Of a stretch of 64,000 nucleotides of DNA, positions 1-8,451 are shown one piece after another. The notes under the pieces are model-generated. The model saw only the letters and a program-made list of their open reading frames with translations, was not told the origin of the DNA and made no database searches. The translations under genes were made by a program, and so were the position numbers. This DNA is from Limnohabitans sp. (GTDB lineage Bacteria; Pseudomonadota; Gammaproteobacteria; Burkholderiales; Burkholderiaceae_C), in contig NZ_JAFEIF010000027.1 of the NCBI RefSeq assembly GCF_017848645.1, positions 57,160 through 121,159 on the forward strand, read 5' to 3'. Each line of letters starts with the position of its first letter. Within the stretch, counting starts at the first letter, position 1.

Positions 1-917
1 GGAATTTGATTGCCATGCTCCAGTCCAGCCGCTTGCGCAGAAGCTGACAACAGGTGCTCGGCCAACTTTTGTGCCAAAACCGGCTCGGAGTTGTTGGCGA
101 TCACACACTGGGCCACCATGAGCACAACAGAGCCTTCTTTGGGTTGTGCGTATTCAACGGCAATGCCTTTTTCCTGCAAAGTCGCCACGCTCGTGGGTGT
201 CAGGGGCGCGATGGCTGCTTCGCCGTTCTGGATCATTTCAGCCAATTTGGCCGAGCTGGGGATGTACTCGAGGACATTGGGGCCAATCGATGATTTCCAT
301 GCACCGAAGCCGGGCTCCACATTGGCCTCGGTGCCGCCTTTGATGCGGTTGAACATCAAGAAACCATGCAGACCAAAGGAAGATGAGGGCATGGACTGGA
401 ACACGACCTTGCCCTTGAATTTGGGATCGGCCATGTCCATCCAAGAGGTGGGGGCGGCCCAGCCTTTTTCAGCAAACATCTTCTTGTTGTAGGCCAGCCC
501 GGTCATGCCCATGGTCACGCCAGCGGCAATGTCATCCTTGAAACGAGCGGTGGGAAAAATCTCATTCAAAGCCGGGCTGGGTTTGAGTTTTTCACACAGG
601 CCCATGCCAGCGGCGCGGATCATCACGCCATCGTCGAGGAACATCACATGCATCTGAGGCTTGTCTTTGTTGGCCTGCGCCTTGGCCAAGATTTCGGAAG
701 AGGTGCCAGGCACCACCACCACCTTCACATTGTTGGCCTTTTCAAAAGCTGGAAACACATGGCTTGTCCACGTTTTCTCCATCACGCCGCCATTCATGCC
801 GATGTACAAGGTTTTGGTTTGGGCCTGCGACAAGCTCGGCGTCAAGGCCGCGAGTGCTACGGTGAGGGCGCAAAGGGGCGTTTTCACAGAAAGAGTGGAT
901 CGCAACAAGGGGGTCAT
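1..917 (-). CDS. ABC transporter substrate-binding protein (spermidine/putrescine-type), 3' end outside window
   Basis: Periplasmic solute receptor of the PotD/AfuA-like family, partial because the reading frame runs off the left edge. The frame opens at 917 with MTPLLRS, a hydrophobic signal peptide and an SQAQ cleavage area, then a mature start TLYIGMNGG typical of family-1 extracellular binding proteins. Its ATG overlaps the TGA of the upstream flavoprotein gene by 4 bases, so it is the last visible gene of the operon that starts at 6449. It presumably delivers the substrate of the two permeases and ATPase encoded upstream. The ligand cannot be read from the sequence; the linked oxidase suggests an amine, imino acid or opine. 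Confidence 0.85.
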   Translation of the reverse strand, partial: MTPLLRSTLSVKTPLCALTVALAALTPSLSQAQTKTLYIGMNGGVMEKTWTSHVFPAFEKANNVKVVVVPGTSSEILAKAQANKDKPQMHVMFLDDGVMIRAAGMGLCEKLKPSPALNEIFPTARFKDDIAAGVTMGMTGLAYNKKMFAEKGWAAPTSWMDMADPKFKGKVVFQSMPSSSFGLHGFLMFNRIKGGTEANVEPGFGAWKSSIGPNVLEYIPSSAKLAEMIQNGEAAIAPLTPTSVATLQEKGIAVEYAQPKEGSVVLMVAQCVIANNSEPVLAQKLAEHLLSASAQAAGLEHGNQI

Positions 918-2065
918 GGTAAGTCTCCTGGGGTTGATGTGACGGACAAAGGAAAGGCAGAAAAACGGGCAATGGAAAACGCCTCAATGGGCGTGGTCGA
1001 GCGGCCGTGACAAACCAGTTCGGCCAACACCTCACCCACAGCGGGGCCGGTTTGAAAACCAGCGCCTGCGAAGCCAAAAGCGTGAATCAAGCCGGGCGTG
1101 GTCTGGCTCAAGCCAATCACCGGCTCGTGGTCTGGCAAGTAGCCTTCTGTGCCACTCCAGGTGCGGATCACATGGGCATGCCGCAAGCGGGGAAGCAATT
1201 CAACCGATCGGGCCAGCACCAGGCCAATGGCTTCGCGTGAGGGACTGGCCCGCAGGTCATCCAGGGCAAAACCACGCGAGCCACCGATCACGCAATTGCC
1301 TCTGGGCGCTTGTCTGGCGTAGATGCCACCGCCTTCCACACCCAGGCTCAAGTTCATGAATGTTGGCAGGGGTTCGGTCACGGCCATCACCGGGTGTGCC
1401 GATTCCATGGGCACGGGTTCGTTGAATTGGGCGGCCACTTGCCCTGCCCAGGCCCCTGCACAATTGAGCAAATGGGTGCTGCCAATGCGAACACCCGTGT
1501 TCGTCTCCATCTCGAAACCACTCGGTGCATGAACGATGCGCACACAAGAAGTTCTCTCCATGATCACCGCACCCGCATCTTGCGCGGCCTTGGCAAAAGC
1601 TGGTGACACCAAACGGGGGTTGGCGTGCCCATCTTCAGCGCACAAAGAACCGCCCACGATGCGTTCGCCCAGCCAAGGGTAGGTTTTGCGCAATGCATCG
1701 CCCCCGATGGTCTGCAAATTCAGGCCATGCGCTTGACACTTCTCGCGGTACGCTTGCAGCGAGGCCATGTCCGCTTCTGTTCGGGCGATCTTCAGATGCC
1801 CGGAGCGAATGTATTCGCCTTCGATCCCGATCACTGCGGGCAAGCGTCCCCAGATTTCGTGGGCCCGCTGAGACAGGGGCAGCTGCACCAGCGAGCGACC
1901 TTGGCGGCGCACGCCACCGTAGTTCACTCCGCTTGAGCGTGATCCACACACATCCCGCTCAAGGAGCACAACCGACTTGCCGTGTCGCCTCAAAGCCAAG
2001 GCAGCGGAGGCCCCGACAATGCCGCCGCCCACGATGGCCACATCAAAGTCTTGTCTGCGGCTCAT
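914..2065 (-). CDS. FAD-dependent amino/imino acid oxidoreductase, beta-like (catalytic) subunit
   Basis: 383-residue DAO-superfamily flavoprotein. The N-terminus has the dinucleotide-binding VAIVGGGIVGASAA followed by an acidic residue after VVLLE, and a C-terminal GFAGAGFQTGPAVGE stretch typical of sarcosine oxidase beta, glycine oxidase and opine oxidase beta subunits. Encoded with a second flavoprotein (2062-3459) and a small 2Fe-2S protein (3456-3758), it matches the heterotrimeric dehydrogenases known for opines, D-hydroxyproline and the HcnABC type. The likely reaction is oxidation of a secondary amine or imino acid carbon-nitrogen bond. All junctions are 4-base ATGA overlaps, implying translational coupling. 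The substrate remains unassigned. Confidence 0.85.
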   Translation of the reverse strand: MSRRQDFDVAIVGGGIVGASAALALRRHGKSVVLLERDVCGSRSSGVNYGGVRRQGRSLVQLPLSQRAHEIWGRLPAVIGIEGEYIRSGHLKIARTEADMASLQAYREKCQAHGLNLQTIGGDALRKTYPWLGERIVGGSLCAEDGHANPRLVSPAFAKAAQDAGAVIMERTSCVRIVHAPSGFEMETNTGVRIGSTHLLNCAGAWAGQVAAQFNEPVPMESAHPVMAVTEPLPTFMNLSLGVEGGGIYARQAPRGNCVIGGSRGFALDDLRASPSREAIGLVLARSVELLPRLRHAHVIRTWSGTEGYLPDHEPVIGLSQTTPGLIHAFGFAGAGFQTGPAVGEVLAELVCHGRSTTPIEAFSIARFSAFPLSVTSTPGDLP

Positions 2066-3459
2066 GCAGGCCCCTCGGTTTGGGCGCTGAGCGTGTTTTC
2101 AAACGGAATGGGTTTGATGGGCGCTTGCCCACGCAAACGGCCCACCTGCGAGGGCGATTGCTGTGTGCAATGCGCCAGCAACTCGGCTGCGGCGCACCCA
2201 CACATCCGCCCCTGGCAGCGCCCCATGCCGACGCGCGAAAAAGCCTTCAAACGGTTCAGCTCAAGCGCCCCCGATGCTTTGGCCGCGTTGCGAATGTCTC
2301 CGGCTGTGATCTCTTCGCAGCGGCAGATCACCACTGCATCCGAGGTCAACGCGGGCCATTGGTGCGGCTCGGGAAAGGCCTTGGTCAAACCCGCCCCAAA
2401 AGTCTTGCGTCGGGCCATCATTTTGTCCAGCGCCTCGATGCGTGCTTTTTCATCTTCGCTCAGCACCAGTCCTTGATCGCTGAGCAATGCCCACGCCGCC
2501 CGTTCACCAGACCATTGCGCGGCATCGGCACCCTGAATGCCCGCCCCATCGCCGGCCAAGTAAAGCCCTGGTACGGAGGCGCGGCCAGCGCTGTCTTTGG
2601 CAGGCAACCAGGCCCTGTCGGCCTCGTCATAGACCCATTCACAACCCAACAAATCGGCCAACTGCGTTTCGGATCGTAAACCGTAACCCGTGGCCACGGC
2701 ATCACAAACAAGGCGGTGTTCGCCTTGTTTGTCGCGCCAGATCAACCGCTCTACCGATGCCTTGCCCAGCGCTTGCACCGGCAACGCACCTCGGTGAATC
2801 GGCACGCCATGCGCCATCAGCCAAGCCACGTAATACACGCCTTTGGACAGCATCGATGCCTGGGCCGTCAGCTCAGGCAACGCGCGAAGTTGATCGCTCC
2901 ACTGGGCACTGTCCAAAATGGCCGCCACCTGCCCACCCGCTTTGGCGTATTGGTAAGCCACCAAATAAAGCAGCGGCCCCGTGCCCGCAAAAACCACTTG
3001 ACGGCCAATGGCGCAGCCCTGAAATTTCAGCGCCACTTGAGCGCCGCCCAAGCTGAAGACGCCCGGCAGTGTCCAACCCAGGAAGGGCAAGATCCGGTCG
3101 GTGGCCCCGGTGGCCACCAGCAAGGCCCCATAGGGCAAGACCGATGTCTTGCCCTCGTGCAGCAAATCCAGGCAAGCCGCTTGTGCATTCCACACCAAGG
3201 TGTTGGGCCGGTAATCAATGTGCGGCAACAAGTCCTGCATGGCCTGGAGCACAGCCCCAGCTTTGTCCGACTCAAACCCGTAAAGGGCCTTTGGGCTGCG
3301 CTGAAAATGTGCAGGCGGTTGGCGGAAAATCTGGCCGCCGTGGCGAGCGTTTTCATCCAGCACCACCGGGCGCAAACCTTTGCGCACCAGGGTTTGCGCA
3401 GCCAGCATGCCGGCCGGTCCTGCGCCCACAATCACAGGGGGTGACTGAAGCTTGTTCAT
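2062..3459 (-). CDS. NAD(P)/FAD oxidoreductase with BFD-like 2Fe-2S domain, alpha-like subunit
   Basis: 465-residue pyridine-nucleotide-disulfide-type flavoprotein. Visible features are an N-terminal FAD motif (VGAGPAGMLAAQ, residues about 8-19), a second Rossmann motif near VVFAGTGPLLY, the FAD-closing DGAGIQGADAA segment, and a C-terminal BFD-type cluster domain with CRCEE about 85 residues before the end and CQGRMCGC later. This architecture is that of opine oxidase / D-hydroxyproline dehydrogenase alpha and HcnB subunits, which pass electrons from the catalytic DAO subunit. It overlaps both neighbours by 4 bases, supporting a stoichiometric complex. Confidence 0.85.
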   Translation of the reverse strand: MNKLQSPPVIVGAGPAGMLAAQTLVRKGLRPVVLDENARHGGQIFRQPPAHFQRSPKALYGFESDKAGAVLQAMQDLLPHIDYRPNTLVWNAQAACLDLLHEGKTSVLPYGALLVATGATDRILPFLGWTLPGVFSLGGAQVALKFQGCAIGRQVVFAGTGPLLYLVAYQYAKAGGQVAAILDSAQWSDQLRALPELTAQASMLSKGVYYVAWLMAHGVPIHRGALPVQALGKASVERLIWRDKQGEHRLVCDAVATGYGLRSETQLADLLGCEWVYDEADRAWLPAKDSAGRASVPGLYLAGDGAGIQGADAAQWSGERAAWALLSDQGLVLSEDEKARIEALDKMMARRKTFGAGLTKAFPEPHQWPALTSDAVVICRCEEITAGDIRNAAKASGALELNRLKAFSRVGMGRCQGRMCGCAAAELLAHCTQQSPSQVGRLRGQAPIKPIPFENTLSAQTEGPA

Positions 3460-3758
3460 GTTTTCACCACCAAGCGCATCCCTGACTCAATCAGGCGCAG
3501 ACAACTGCGCAGCCGGGCACCGTCTTCTGTGGCGACCCAGCAATCCTGGCAAGCCCCCATGACACAAAACCCCGCCCGCAGGGTACCGGATTGATCGCTT
3601 TGGCCCAGAGCGCGACTTTGAGTCAGCAAGGCGGTCATGATGGTGTCACCTGCCAACGCCTCGCAAGCTTGGCCATTGAGAAAAAAACCCAGCGTCTCAC
3701 GCTCGGTCTCGGCCAGTCTGACCCACAAACCTGAGCCTGCGCAAGGTTCTTGTTTCAT
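3456..3758 (-). CDS. small (2Fe-2S)-binding protein, gamma-like subunit of the flavin dehydrogenase
   Basis: 100-residue protein with a ferredoxin-like fold; the visible cluster ligands lie in FCVMGACQDCWV plus a later C in RLRSC. Family members are HcnA and the gamma subunits of opine and D-hydroxyproline dehydrogenases, which form heterotrimers with the two flavoproteins encoded next. The start ATG at 3758 overlaps the TGA of the upstream permease gene. It has no signal peptide, so the complex should be cytoplasmic or peripherally membrane-attached. Confidence 0.8.
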   Translation of the reverse strand: MKQEPCAGSGLWVRLAETERETLGFFLNGQACEALAGDTIMTALLTQSRALGQSDQSGTLRAGFCVMGACQDCWVATEDGARLRSCLRLIESGMRLVVKT

Positions 3759-4549
3759 TTGCCACCCAACAGTATTTTGTCCAGACCATACAGTCGGTCC
3801 AAGATGACCATCACCCCTGCGGTCAAAGCCACCATCAACGCCGATACGGCAGCCATCAAGGGGTCGACCGACTCCGTGGCGTACATGTACATGCGCACGG
3901 GCAAAGTCACCGTGGCTGGAGAGGTCACAAAAATAGACATGGTCACCTCATCAAAGCTGTTGATGAAAGCCAGCAACCACCCACCCGTCACGCCGGGCAA
4001 GATCATGGGCAAGGTCACGCGCCTGAAGACCGTCATCCGACTCGCCCCCAAAGACAAAGCGGCATGCTCACAGTGCTTGTCCATGCCCACAGCCGCTGCC
4101 AACACCAGGCGCAAGGCATAGGGGGTGATCACCACCACATGCGCCAACATGAGCCAATAAAAATTGCCTGTCGCGCCAATGAGTGTGAACAGCCTCAAGA
4201 TGGCCACACCCAACACCAAGTGCGGCACGATCAAAGGTGAAAGAAACAAGGCATTGAGTGCGTCGCGCCCTTTGAATTCATAGCGTGAAATGGCCAAGCC
4301 AGCAGGCACGGCCACCAGCGTGGACAAGCTGGCTGCACCCAAAGCCAGCCACAGACTGTTCCAGAACGAAGTGACGAAATCAGGGTGCTCAAACACGGCC
4401 TTGAACCAGCGCAATGAATACTCAGTGGTCGGAATCGTCAAGGTGTTTTCAGGAGTGAACGCGACCAGGCAAACCACAATCAATGGCGCCAGCATGAAGA
4501 CCATCACCAGTGCGTTGAACAGCTTTGCAAGCCCGCCATTGGAGGTCAT
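3755..4549 (-). CDS. ABC transporter permease (PotC-like)
   Basis: 264-residue inner-membrane protein with about six hydrophobic segments and the EAA-loop-like stretch AALSLGASRMTVFRRVTLPMILPG (split here as ALSLGAS...RRVTLP) that docks to the ATPase. It resembles PotC/YdcV-type permeases of polyamine or opine importers. It overlaps the other permease gene at 4546-4549 by ATGA. It works with the 4546-5406 permease, the 5403-6449 ATPase and the binding protein at 1-917. Confidence 0.88.
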   Translation of the reverse strand: MTSNGGLAKLFNALVMVFMLAPLIVVCLVAFTPENTLTIPTTEYSLRWFKAVFEHPDFVTSFWNSLWLALGAASLSTLVAVPAGLAISRYEFKGRDALNALFLSPLIVPHLVLGVAILRLFTLIGATGNFYWLMLAHVVVITPYALRLVLAAAVGMDKHCEHAALSLGASRMTVFRRVTLPMILPGVTGGWLLAFINSFDEVTMSIFVTSPATVTLPVRMYMYATESVDPLMAAVSALMVALTAGVMVILDRLYGLDKILLGGK

Positions 4550-5406
4550 GCCACCCCCATTGATTTTTTGTAACGGCCTTCCAGCACGCGGTTGTAGCTG
4601 AGCATGACCACCAGATTGGCCACCAGCAAAATCAAGGCCAAAGTGGCCCCCAGCGGCCAGTTCAGTTCGTGCAGGTATTCGTCATAAACCACAGTGGCCA
4701 CCATTTTCAAACGCCGCCCTCCCAACAAACCCGGAATGGCAAAAGCACTTGCACACAAGCCAAACACGATCAGACAGCCCGACAGAATCCCGGGCATCAC
4801 CTGTGGCAACACAATGCGACGCACAGCAGTCCATCGCGATGCCGACAAAGACAGCGCCGCCTGTTCGACGCCCGGATCGAGCTTTTGCAGTGAGGTCCAG
4901 ATCGGAATGATCATGAAAGGCAGCATGACGTGCACCAAGGCAATCACCACGGCCCACTCGGTGTAGAGGACTTTGAATGTGCCCAGGCCCGCAAAGTTGA
5001 AAAATTGGCTGATCACGCCTCGCGGCCCCAGCAGCATGCTCCAGCCAAAGGCCCTCACCACCACAGAAATCAGCAAGGGAGCCAGTACCACCAGCAAACA
5101 CACCGTGCGCCATGGGTCACGCATGCGGCTCAACACATAGGCCTCAGGGGCACCGATCAGCAGGCATATGGCGGTCGTCACGGCAGACACCCAAAACGTT
5201 CGCCAGAAAATTTCAAAGTAATACGGGTCGGTCAGCACTGCCACGTAATGGGCCAAGGTGTACGCGTCTTTGACCCCCGTGTTGTAGTCAAAAACGTGGA
5301 ATGACAGAATGCCCGTCATCAACAAAGGCAGCAGCAACAAACCACAAAACAGCAGCAAAGCCGGTGCCGACAGAAACCAGGGTGTCCAGCGCCCCGGCCT
5401 GTTCAT
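4546..5406 (-). CDS. ABC transporter permease (PotB-like)
   Basis: 286-residue permease beginning MNRPGRWTPWFLSAP and followed by a long hydrophobic helix. The reading frame stays open upstream to 5700, but that part lies inside the ATPase gene and is not membrane-like; the ATG at 5406 gives the same 4-base ATGA overlap seen at every other junction of this operon, so it was chosen. The EAA-like loop is visible around ALSLSASRWTAVRRIVLP. It pairs with the PotC-like permease downstream. Confidence 0.88.
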   Translation of the reverse strand: MNRPGRWTPWFLSAPALLLFCGLLLLPLLMTGILSFHVFDYNTGVKDAYTLAHYVAVLTDPYYFEIFWRTFWVSAVTTAICLLIGAPEAYVLSRMRDPWRTVCLLVVLAPLLISVVVRAFGWSMLLGPRGVISQFFNFAGLGTFKVLYTEWAVVIALVHVMLPFMIIPIWTSLQKLDPGVEQAALSLSASRWTAVRRIVLPQVMPGILSGCLIVFGLCASAFAIPGLLGGRRLKMVATVVYDEYLHELNWPLGATLALILLVANLVVMLSYNRVLEGRYKKSMGVA

Positions 5407-6449
5407 GGCATCACCCGCATAGCGGCATCGGACCAATTCAGACCGGTGATTTGCCCCTCTTGGAGGGGCAAACTTTCGTTGTTGGCACAGGTCACGGTCA
5501 GCAGTCCAAGCGCTGTGTCGATCTGGTAGAGCCATTGGCTGCCCAGGAAAAACCGCGCCTTGACAGTCCCCTCCAAACGGCCCGTGCCGGGTGCAACGCA
5601 CAGAATTTTTTCGGGTCTCACGCTGACCATCAACGCCTGCCCTTCTGCCCAGACGCCACCAGCGACTGGGAGCTTCAAGCCTTGCATGTCTATGAAGCAA
5701 TCTCCCTCGTTGACTTTGACTTGGCCATGCAAAAGGTTAGCTTTGCCAACAAATGTGGAAATGAAGGGTGTCTGAGGGTTTTCGTACAACGCATACGGTT
5801 TGTCGATTTGCGTGACGCGCCCTGCTTGCATGACCACCACCCGGTCGCTCAGCGACATGGCTTCGGTTTGGTCATGCGTGACCATGATGGTGGTGGTCCC
5901 CACTTTGCGCTGGATTTGCCGCAATTCAAACTGCATTTCTTCACGCAGTTTGGCGTCCAGGTTGGACAAAGGCTCGTCCAGCAACAACACTGGCGGCTCA
6001 ATCACCAAAGCGCGAGCCAAAGCCACCCTTTGGCGTTGCCCGCCCGAGAGTTCCCGGGGGTAGCGCTGCGCCAAATCGCTCAGGTGCACCAAAGCCAAAG
6101 CCGAGGCCACGCGCTGAACACGTTCGGCCTTGGCCATGGAGCGCATCTCCAAGCCAAAACTCACGTTTTGGGCCACCGTCATGTGGGGAAACAGCGCATA
6201 GCTTTGAAACACAATGCCCAAGCCGCGCGTGTTCGGGGCTTTGTGGGTGATGTTCTGGCCATCCAGAAAAATGTCACCTTCGCTGGCTTCTACAAAGCCG
6301 GCCATCATTTGCAGCGTGGTGGTTTTGCCGCAGCCCGAAGGCCCCAGCAGGGTGACGAACTCGCCTTTTTCAACGCTCAGGTTCACCTTGTCGACGGCGC
6401 ATTGCGTGCCGTAAAACTTGGAAAGATTTGTCAGCGTCAAAAAAGACAT
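5403..6449 (-). CDS. ABC transporter ATP-binding protein (PotA-like), first gene of the amine uptake/oxidation operon
   Basis: 348-residue ATPase. Walker [10 protein letters not shown] (about residues 36-44), signature [15 protein letters not shown], Walker B VLLLDEPLSNLD and the switch histidine in VTHDQTEA are all present, followed by a C-terminal TOBE-like regulatory domain. It energises the two Pot-type permeases. It is the first gene of the operon, 188 bases from the divergent IclR regulator gene, so the promoter and operator should lie between them. Confidence 0.92.
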   Translation of the reverse strand: MSFLTLTNLSKFYGTQCAVDKVNLSVEKGEFVTLLGPSGCGKTTTLQMMAGFVEASEGDIFLDGQNITHKAPNTRGLGIVFQSYALFPHMTVAQNVSFGLEMRSMAKAERVQRVASALALVHLSDLAQRYPRELSGGQRQRVALARALVIEPPVLLLDEPLSNLDAKLREEMQFELRQIQRKVGTTTIMVTHDQTEAMSLSDRVVVMQAGRVTQIDKPYALYENPQTPFISTFVGKANLLHGQVKVNEGDCFIDMQGLKLPVAGGVWAEGQALMVSVRPEKILCVAPGTGRLEGTVKARFFLGSQWLYQIDTALGLLTVTCANNESLPLQEGQITGLNWSDAAMRVMP

Positions 6450-6576
6450 TCACCACACTCCTGTGCCCGCTGGCCTGGCTTTGGCCTTTGCAAATATGGA
6501 CGACGGACATTGACAAATGGTGTTTGAATCAGGCGATGGCGTCAACAGGGTATTTCATTAAATGATAAAAGTATTT

Positions 6577-6603
6577 ATTTAATTCCATTCAGTCGAATTA
6601 AAT
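6577..6603. promoter_or_regulatory. candidate IclR operator (9-bp inverted repeat)
   Basis: ATTTAATTC and GAATTAAAT form a perfect 9-base inverted repeat separated by nine bases, inside an AT-rich stretch between the divergent ATPase operon and the IclR gene, 35 bases before its ATG. The position and dyad symmetry suit a dimeric regulator. Binding by this IclR protein is inferred. Confidence 0.5.
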
Positions 6604-6637
6604 CCATAAAATTTCTTCAAAACTTCGGATCATCAAC

Positions 6638-7462
6638 ATGACAACACCACAAATGGGATCAGGCGTGCTCGAACGCGCCTTCGCCATCATTGGCCATTTG
6701 TCCCAAGCCCAGCGCGAGGGAGCAAGGGTGACCCAAATCGCCAAAGACATCGGTTTGACGCAAGCCACCGTGCACCGCACTTTGCAGGCGCTCATTGCCC
6801 AAAATGTGGTGGAACAAGATGAGCGGACCAAGCATTACCGCTTGAGCATTGAGTTTTTTGTATTGGCCGCACGAGCAGGCAATCCATCACATTTGCGCGA
6901 CCTGTGCCGCCCACTGCTGCTGCGTCTGTCGGCCAGTTTGGGTGACACCCTTTTTTTACTGGCCCGCAGCGGTTTCGATGCGGTGTGTATTGATCGAAGC
7001 GAAGGTCCTTTTCCCATCCGGTCGTTCACGGGCGACATTGGCGGCCGAGTGGCCTTAGGGGTGGGGCAAGGCAGTTTGGCCATTCTGGCTTTTTTGCCCG
7101 AGGCCGAACGCGAAGAAGTGATCCGCTTCAATGTGCCCCGTGTTCGCGAACTGGGCACACTCGATGAGGTGTACCTCAGGACCGAAATTGACCGGGTTCG
7201 GGCCCAAGGTTATGCCGACACCAACTCGGGTTTGCTCGAAGGCATGGCCGGTGTGGCGGTTCCTGTATGTGACCGCGATGGCCACGCGGTGGCGGCCATC
7301 AGCGTCGGAACGATTTCAGCTCGCCTGAACGATCAGCGGCTGCCCACTGTGGTGGAGCTGCTCAAAAAGGAGGCACAACGTGTTTCCCCGCACATCAACC
7401 CCTTTGACCCCACATTGCGCAGGCCGCTGTCTTGTCTTGCGGCCTGGATGCCCAATGGCTGA
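6638..7462 (+). CDS. IclR-family transcriptional regulator
   Basis: 274-residue regulator with an N-terminal winged HTH (VTQIAKDIGLTQATVHRTLQAL, about residues 28-50) and a C-terminal IclR effector domain (for example GFDAVCIDRSEG and the GMAGVAVPV segment). Family members usually control catabolic operons through small carboxylic or aromatic ligands. It is divergent from the transporter/oxidase operon starting at 6449 and is its most likely regulator. It converges on the liv operon, leaving 25 bases between the genes. Confidence 0.9.
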   Translation: MTTPQMGSGVLERAFAIIGHLSQAQREGARVTQIAKDIGLTQATVHRTLQALIAQNVVEQDERTKHYRLSIEFFVLAARAGNPSHLRDLCRPLLLRLSASLGDTLFLLARSGFDAVCIDRSEGPFPIRSFTGDIGGRVALGVGQGSLAILAFLPEAEREEVIRFNVPRVRELGTLDEVYLRTEIDRVRAQGYADTNSGLLEGMAGVAVPVCDRDGHAVAAISVGTISARLNDQRLPTVVELLKKEAQRVSPHINPFDPTLRRPLSCLAAWMPNG

Positions 7463-7487
7463 ATGAGGAATCTGTGGGATGGATCAC

Positions 7488-8447
7488 TTACAGCGGCTTT
7501 TTGAGCCAGTGGGCAATCTCACCCACAATGCCCCGGCGAAAAGCCAGCACGCAAATCACAAAAATCACACCCTGGATGATGGTGACCCATGCACCCAGCT
7601 GGGCCAGGTAGTTTTGCATGCTCACGATCACAGCCGCACCCACCACCGGGCCAAACAAGGTGCCCAAGCCACCCACCAGCGTCATCAGCACCACCTCGCC
7701 CGACATGGACCAGTGCACGTCTGTCAGCGAAGCCAACTGGAACACCAGCGACTTGGTGGCACCGGCCGTACCCGCCAATGCGCCAGAGATGACGAAGGCA
7801 ATCAGCTTGTAGAGGTCGGTGTCGTAGCCCAGCGAAATGGCGCGGTCCTGGTTTTCGCGGATGGCTTTGAGGATCTGGCCAAAGGGCGAATAAATGATGC
7901 GCCAGATCAGGGCGAAACCCGCCAAGAAGATCGCCAGCACAAACATGTACATGGCCGAGTTCTCGGACAAATCAAACACACCAAACAACTTGCCGCGTGG
8001 CACCGACTGGATGCCGTCTTCACCGCCCGTGAAAGGCGTTTGCAGATAGAAGAAGAACACCATCTGGGAAAACGCCAAGGTGATCATGGCAAAGTAAATG
8101 CCTTGACGGCGAATGGCCAGCATGCCCGTCACCAGCGCCAGTAACCCAGAGCAAGCGGTGGCAAACAACACGGCCAGCTCCGGGTTCCAGCCCCAGACTT
8201 TGGCCGCATGGGCAGCGGCATAACCGGCCGTGCCCAAAAACATGGCGTGGCCAAAAGACAGCAGGCCACCAAAACCGATCAGCAAGTTGAAGGCGCATGC
8301 AAACAAGGCAAAGCACATGACCTTCATCAGGAAAATGGGGTACACCCAGATGGGCGCGATGACCAGAACCAGCACCATGATGGCAAAGGCCACCCACTGG
8401 TGGGTGAACGACTGGGTCTTGAGTGTGGGGGTCGAGACAGTGGTCAT
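7488..8447 (-). CDS. livM: branched-chain amino acid-type ABC transporter permease LivM
   Basis: 319-residue polytopic membrane protein with LivM-type features: the LLIGFGGLLSFGHAMFLG segment near residue 55 and a GGLGTLFGPVVGAA loop near residue 240. It forms the permease heterodimer with LivH, encoded 4 bases upstream in the same direction, and is the last gene of the five-gene liv operon. HAAT-family systems of this kind import branched-chain amino acids, amides, urea or aromatic compounds; the real substrate is not evident. Confidence 0.9.
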   Translation of the reverse strand: MTTVSTPTLKTQSFTHQWVAFAIMVLVLVIAPIWVYPIFLMKVMCFALFACAFNLLIGFGGLLSFGHAMFLGTAGYAAAHAAKVWGWNPELAVLFATACSGLLALVTGMLAIRRQGIYFAMITLAFSQMVFFFYLQTPFTGGEDGIQSVPRGKLFGVFDLSENSAMYMFVLAIFLAGFALIWRIIYSPFGQILKAIRENQDRAISLGYDTDLYKLIAFVISGALAGTAGATKSLVFQLASLTDVHWSMSGEVVLMTLVGGLGTLFGPVVGAAVIVSMQNYLAQLGAWVTIIQGVIFVICVLAFRRGIVGEIAHWLKKPL

Positions 8448-8451
8448 GGTC

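Noticed and set aside
5406..5700. N-terminal extension of the PotB-like permease
   Set aside because: It lies inside the ATPase gene and is not conserved-looking; the ATG at 5406 restores the ATGA overlap.
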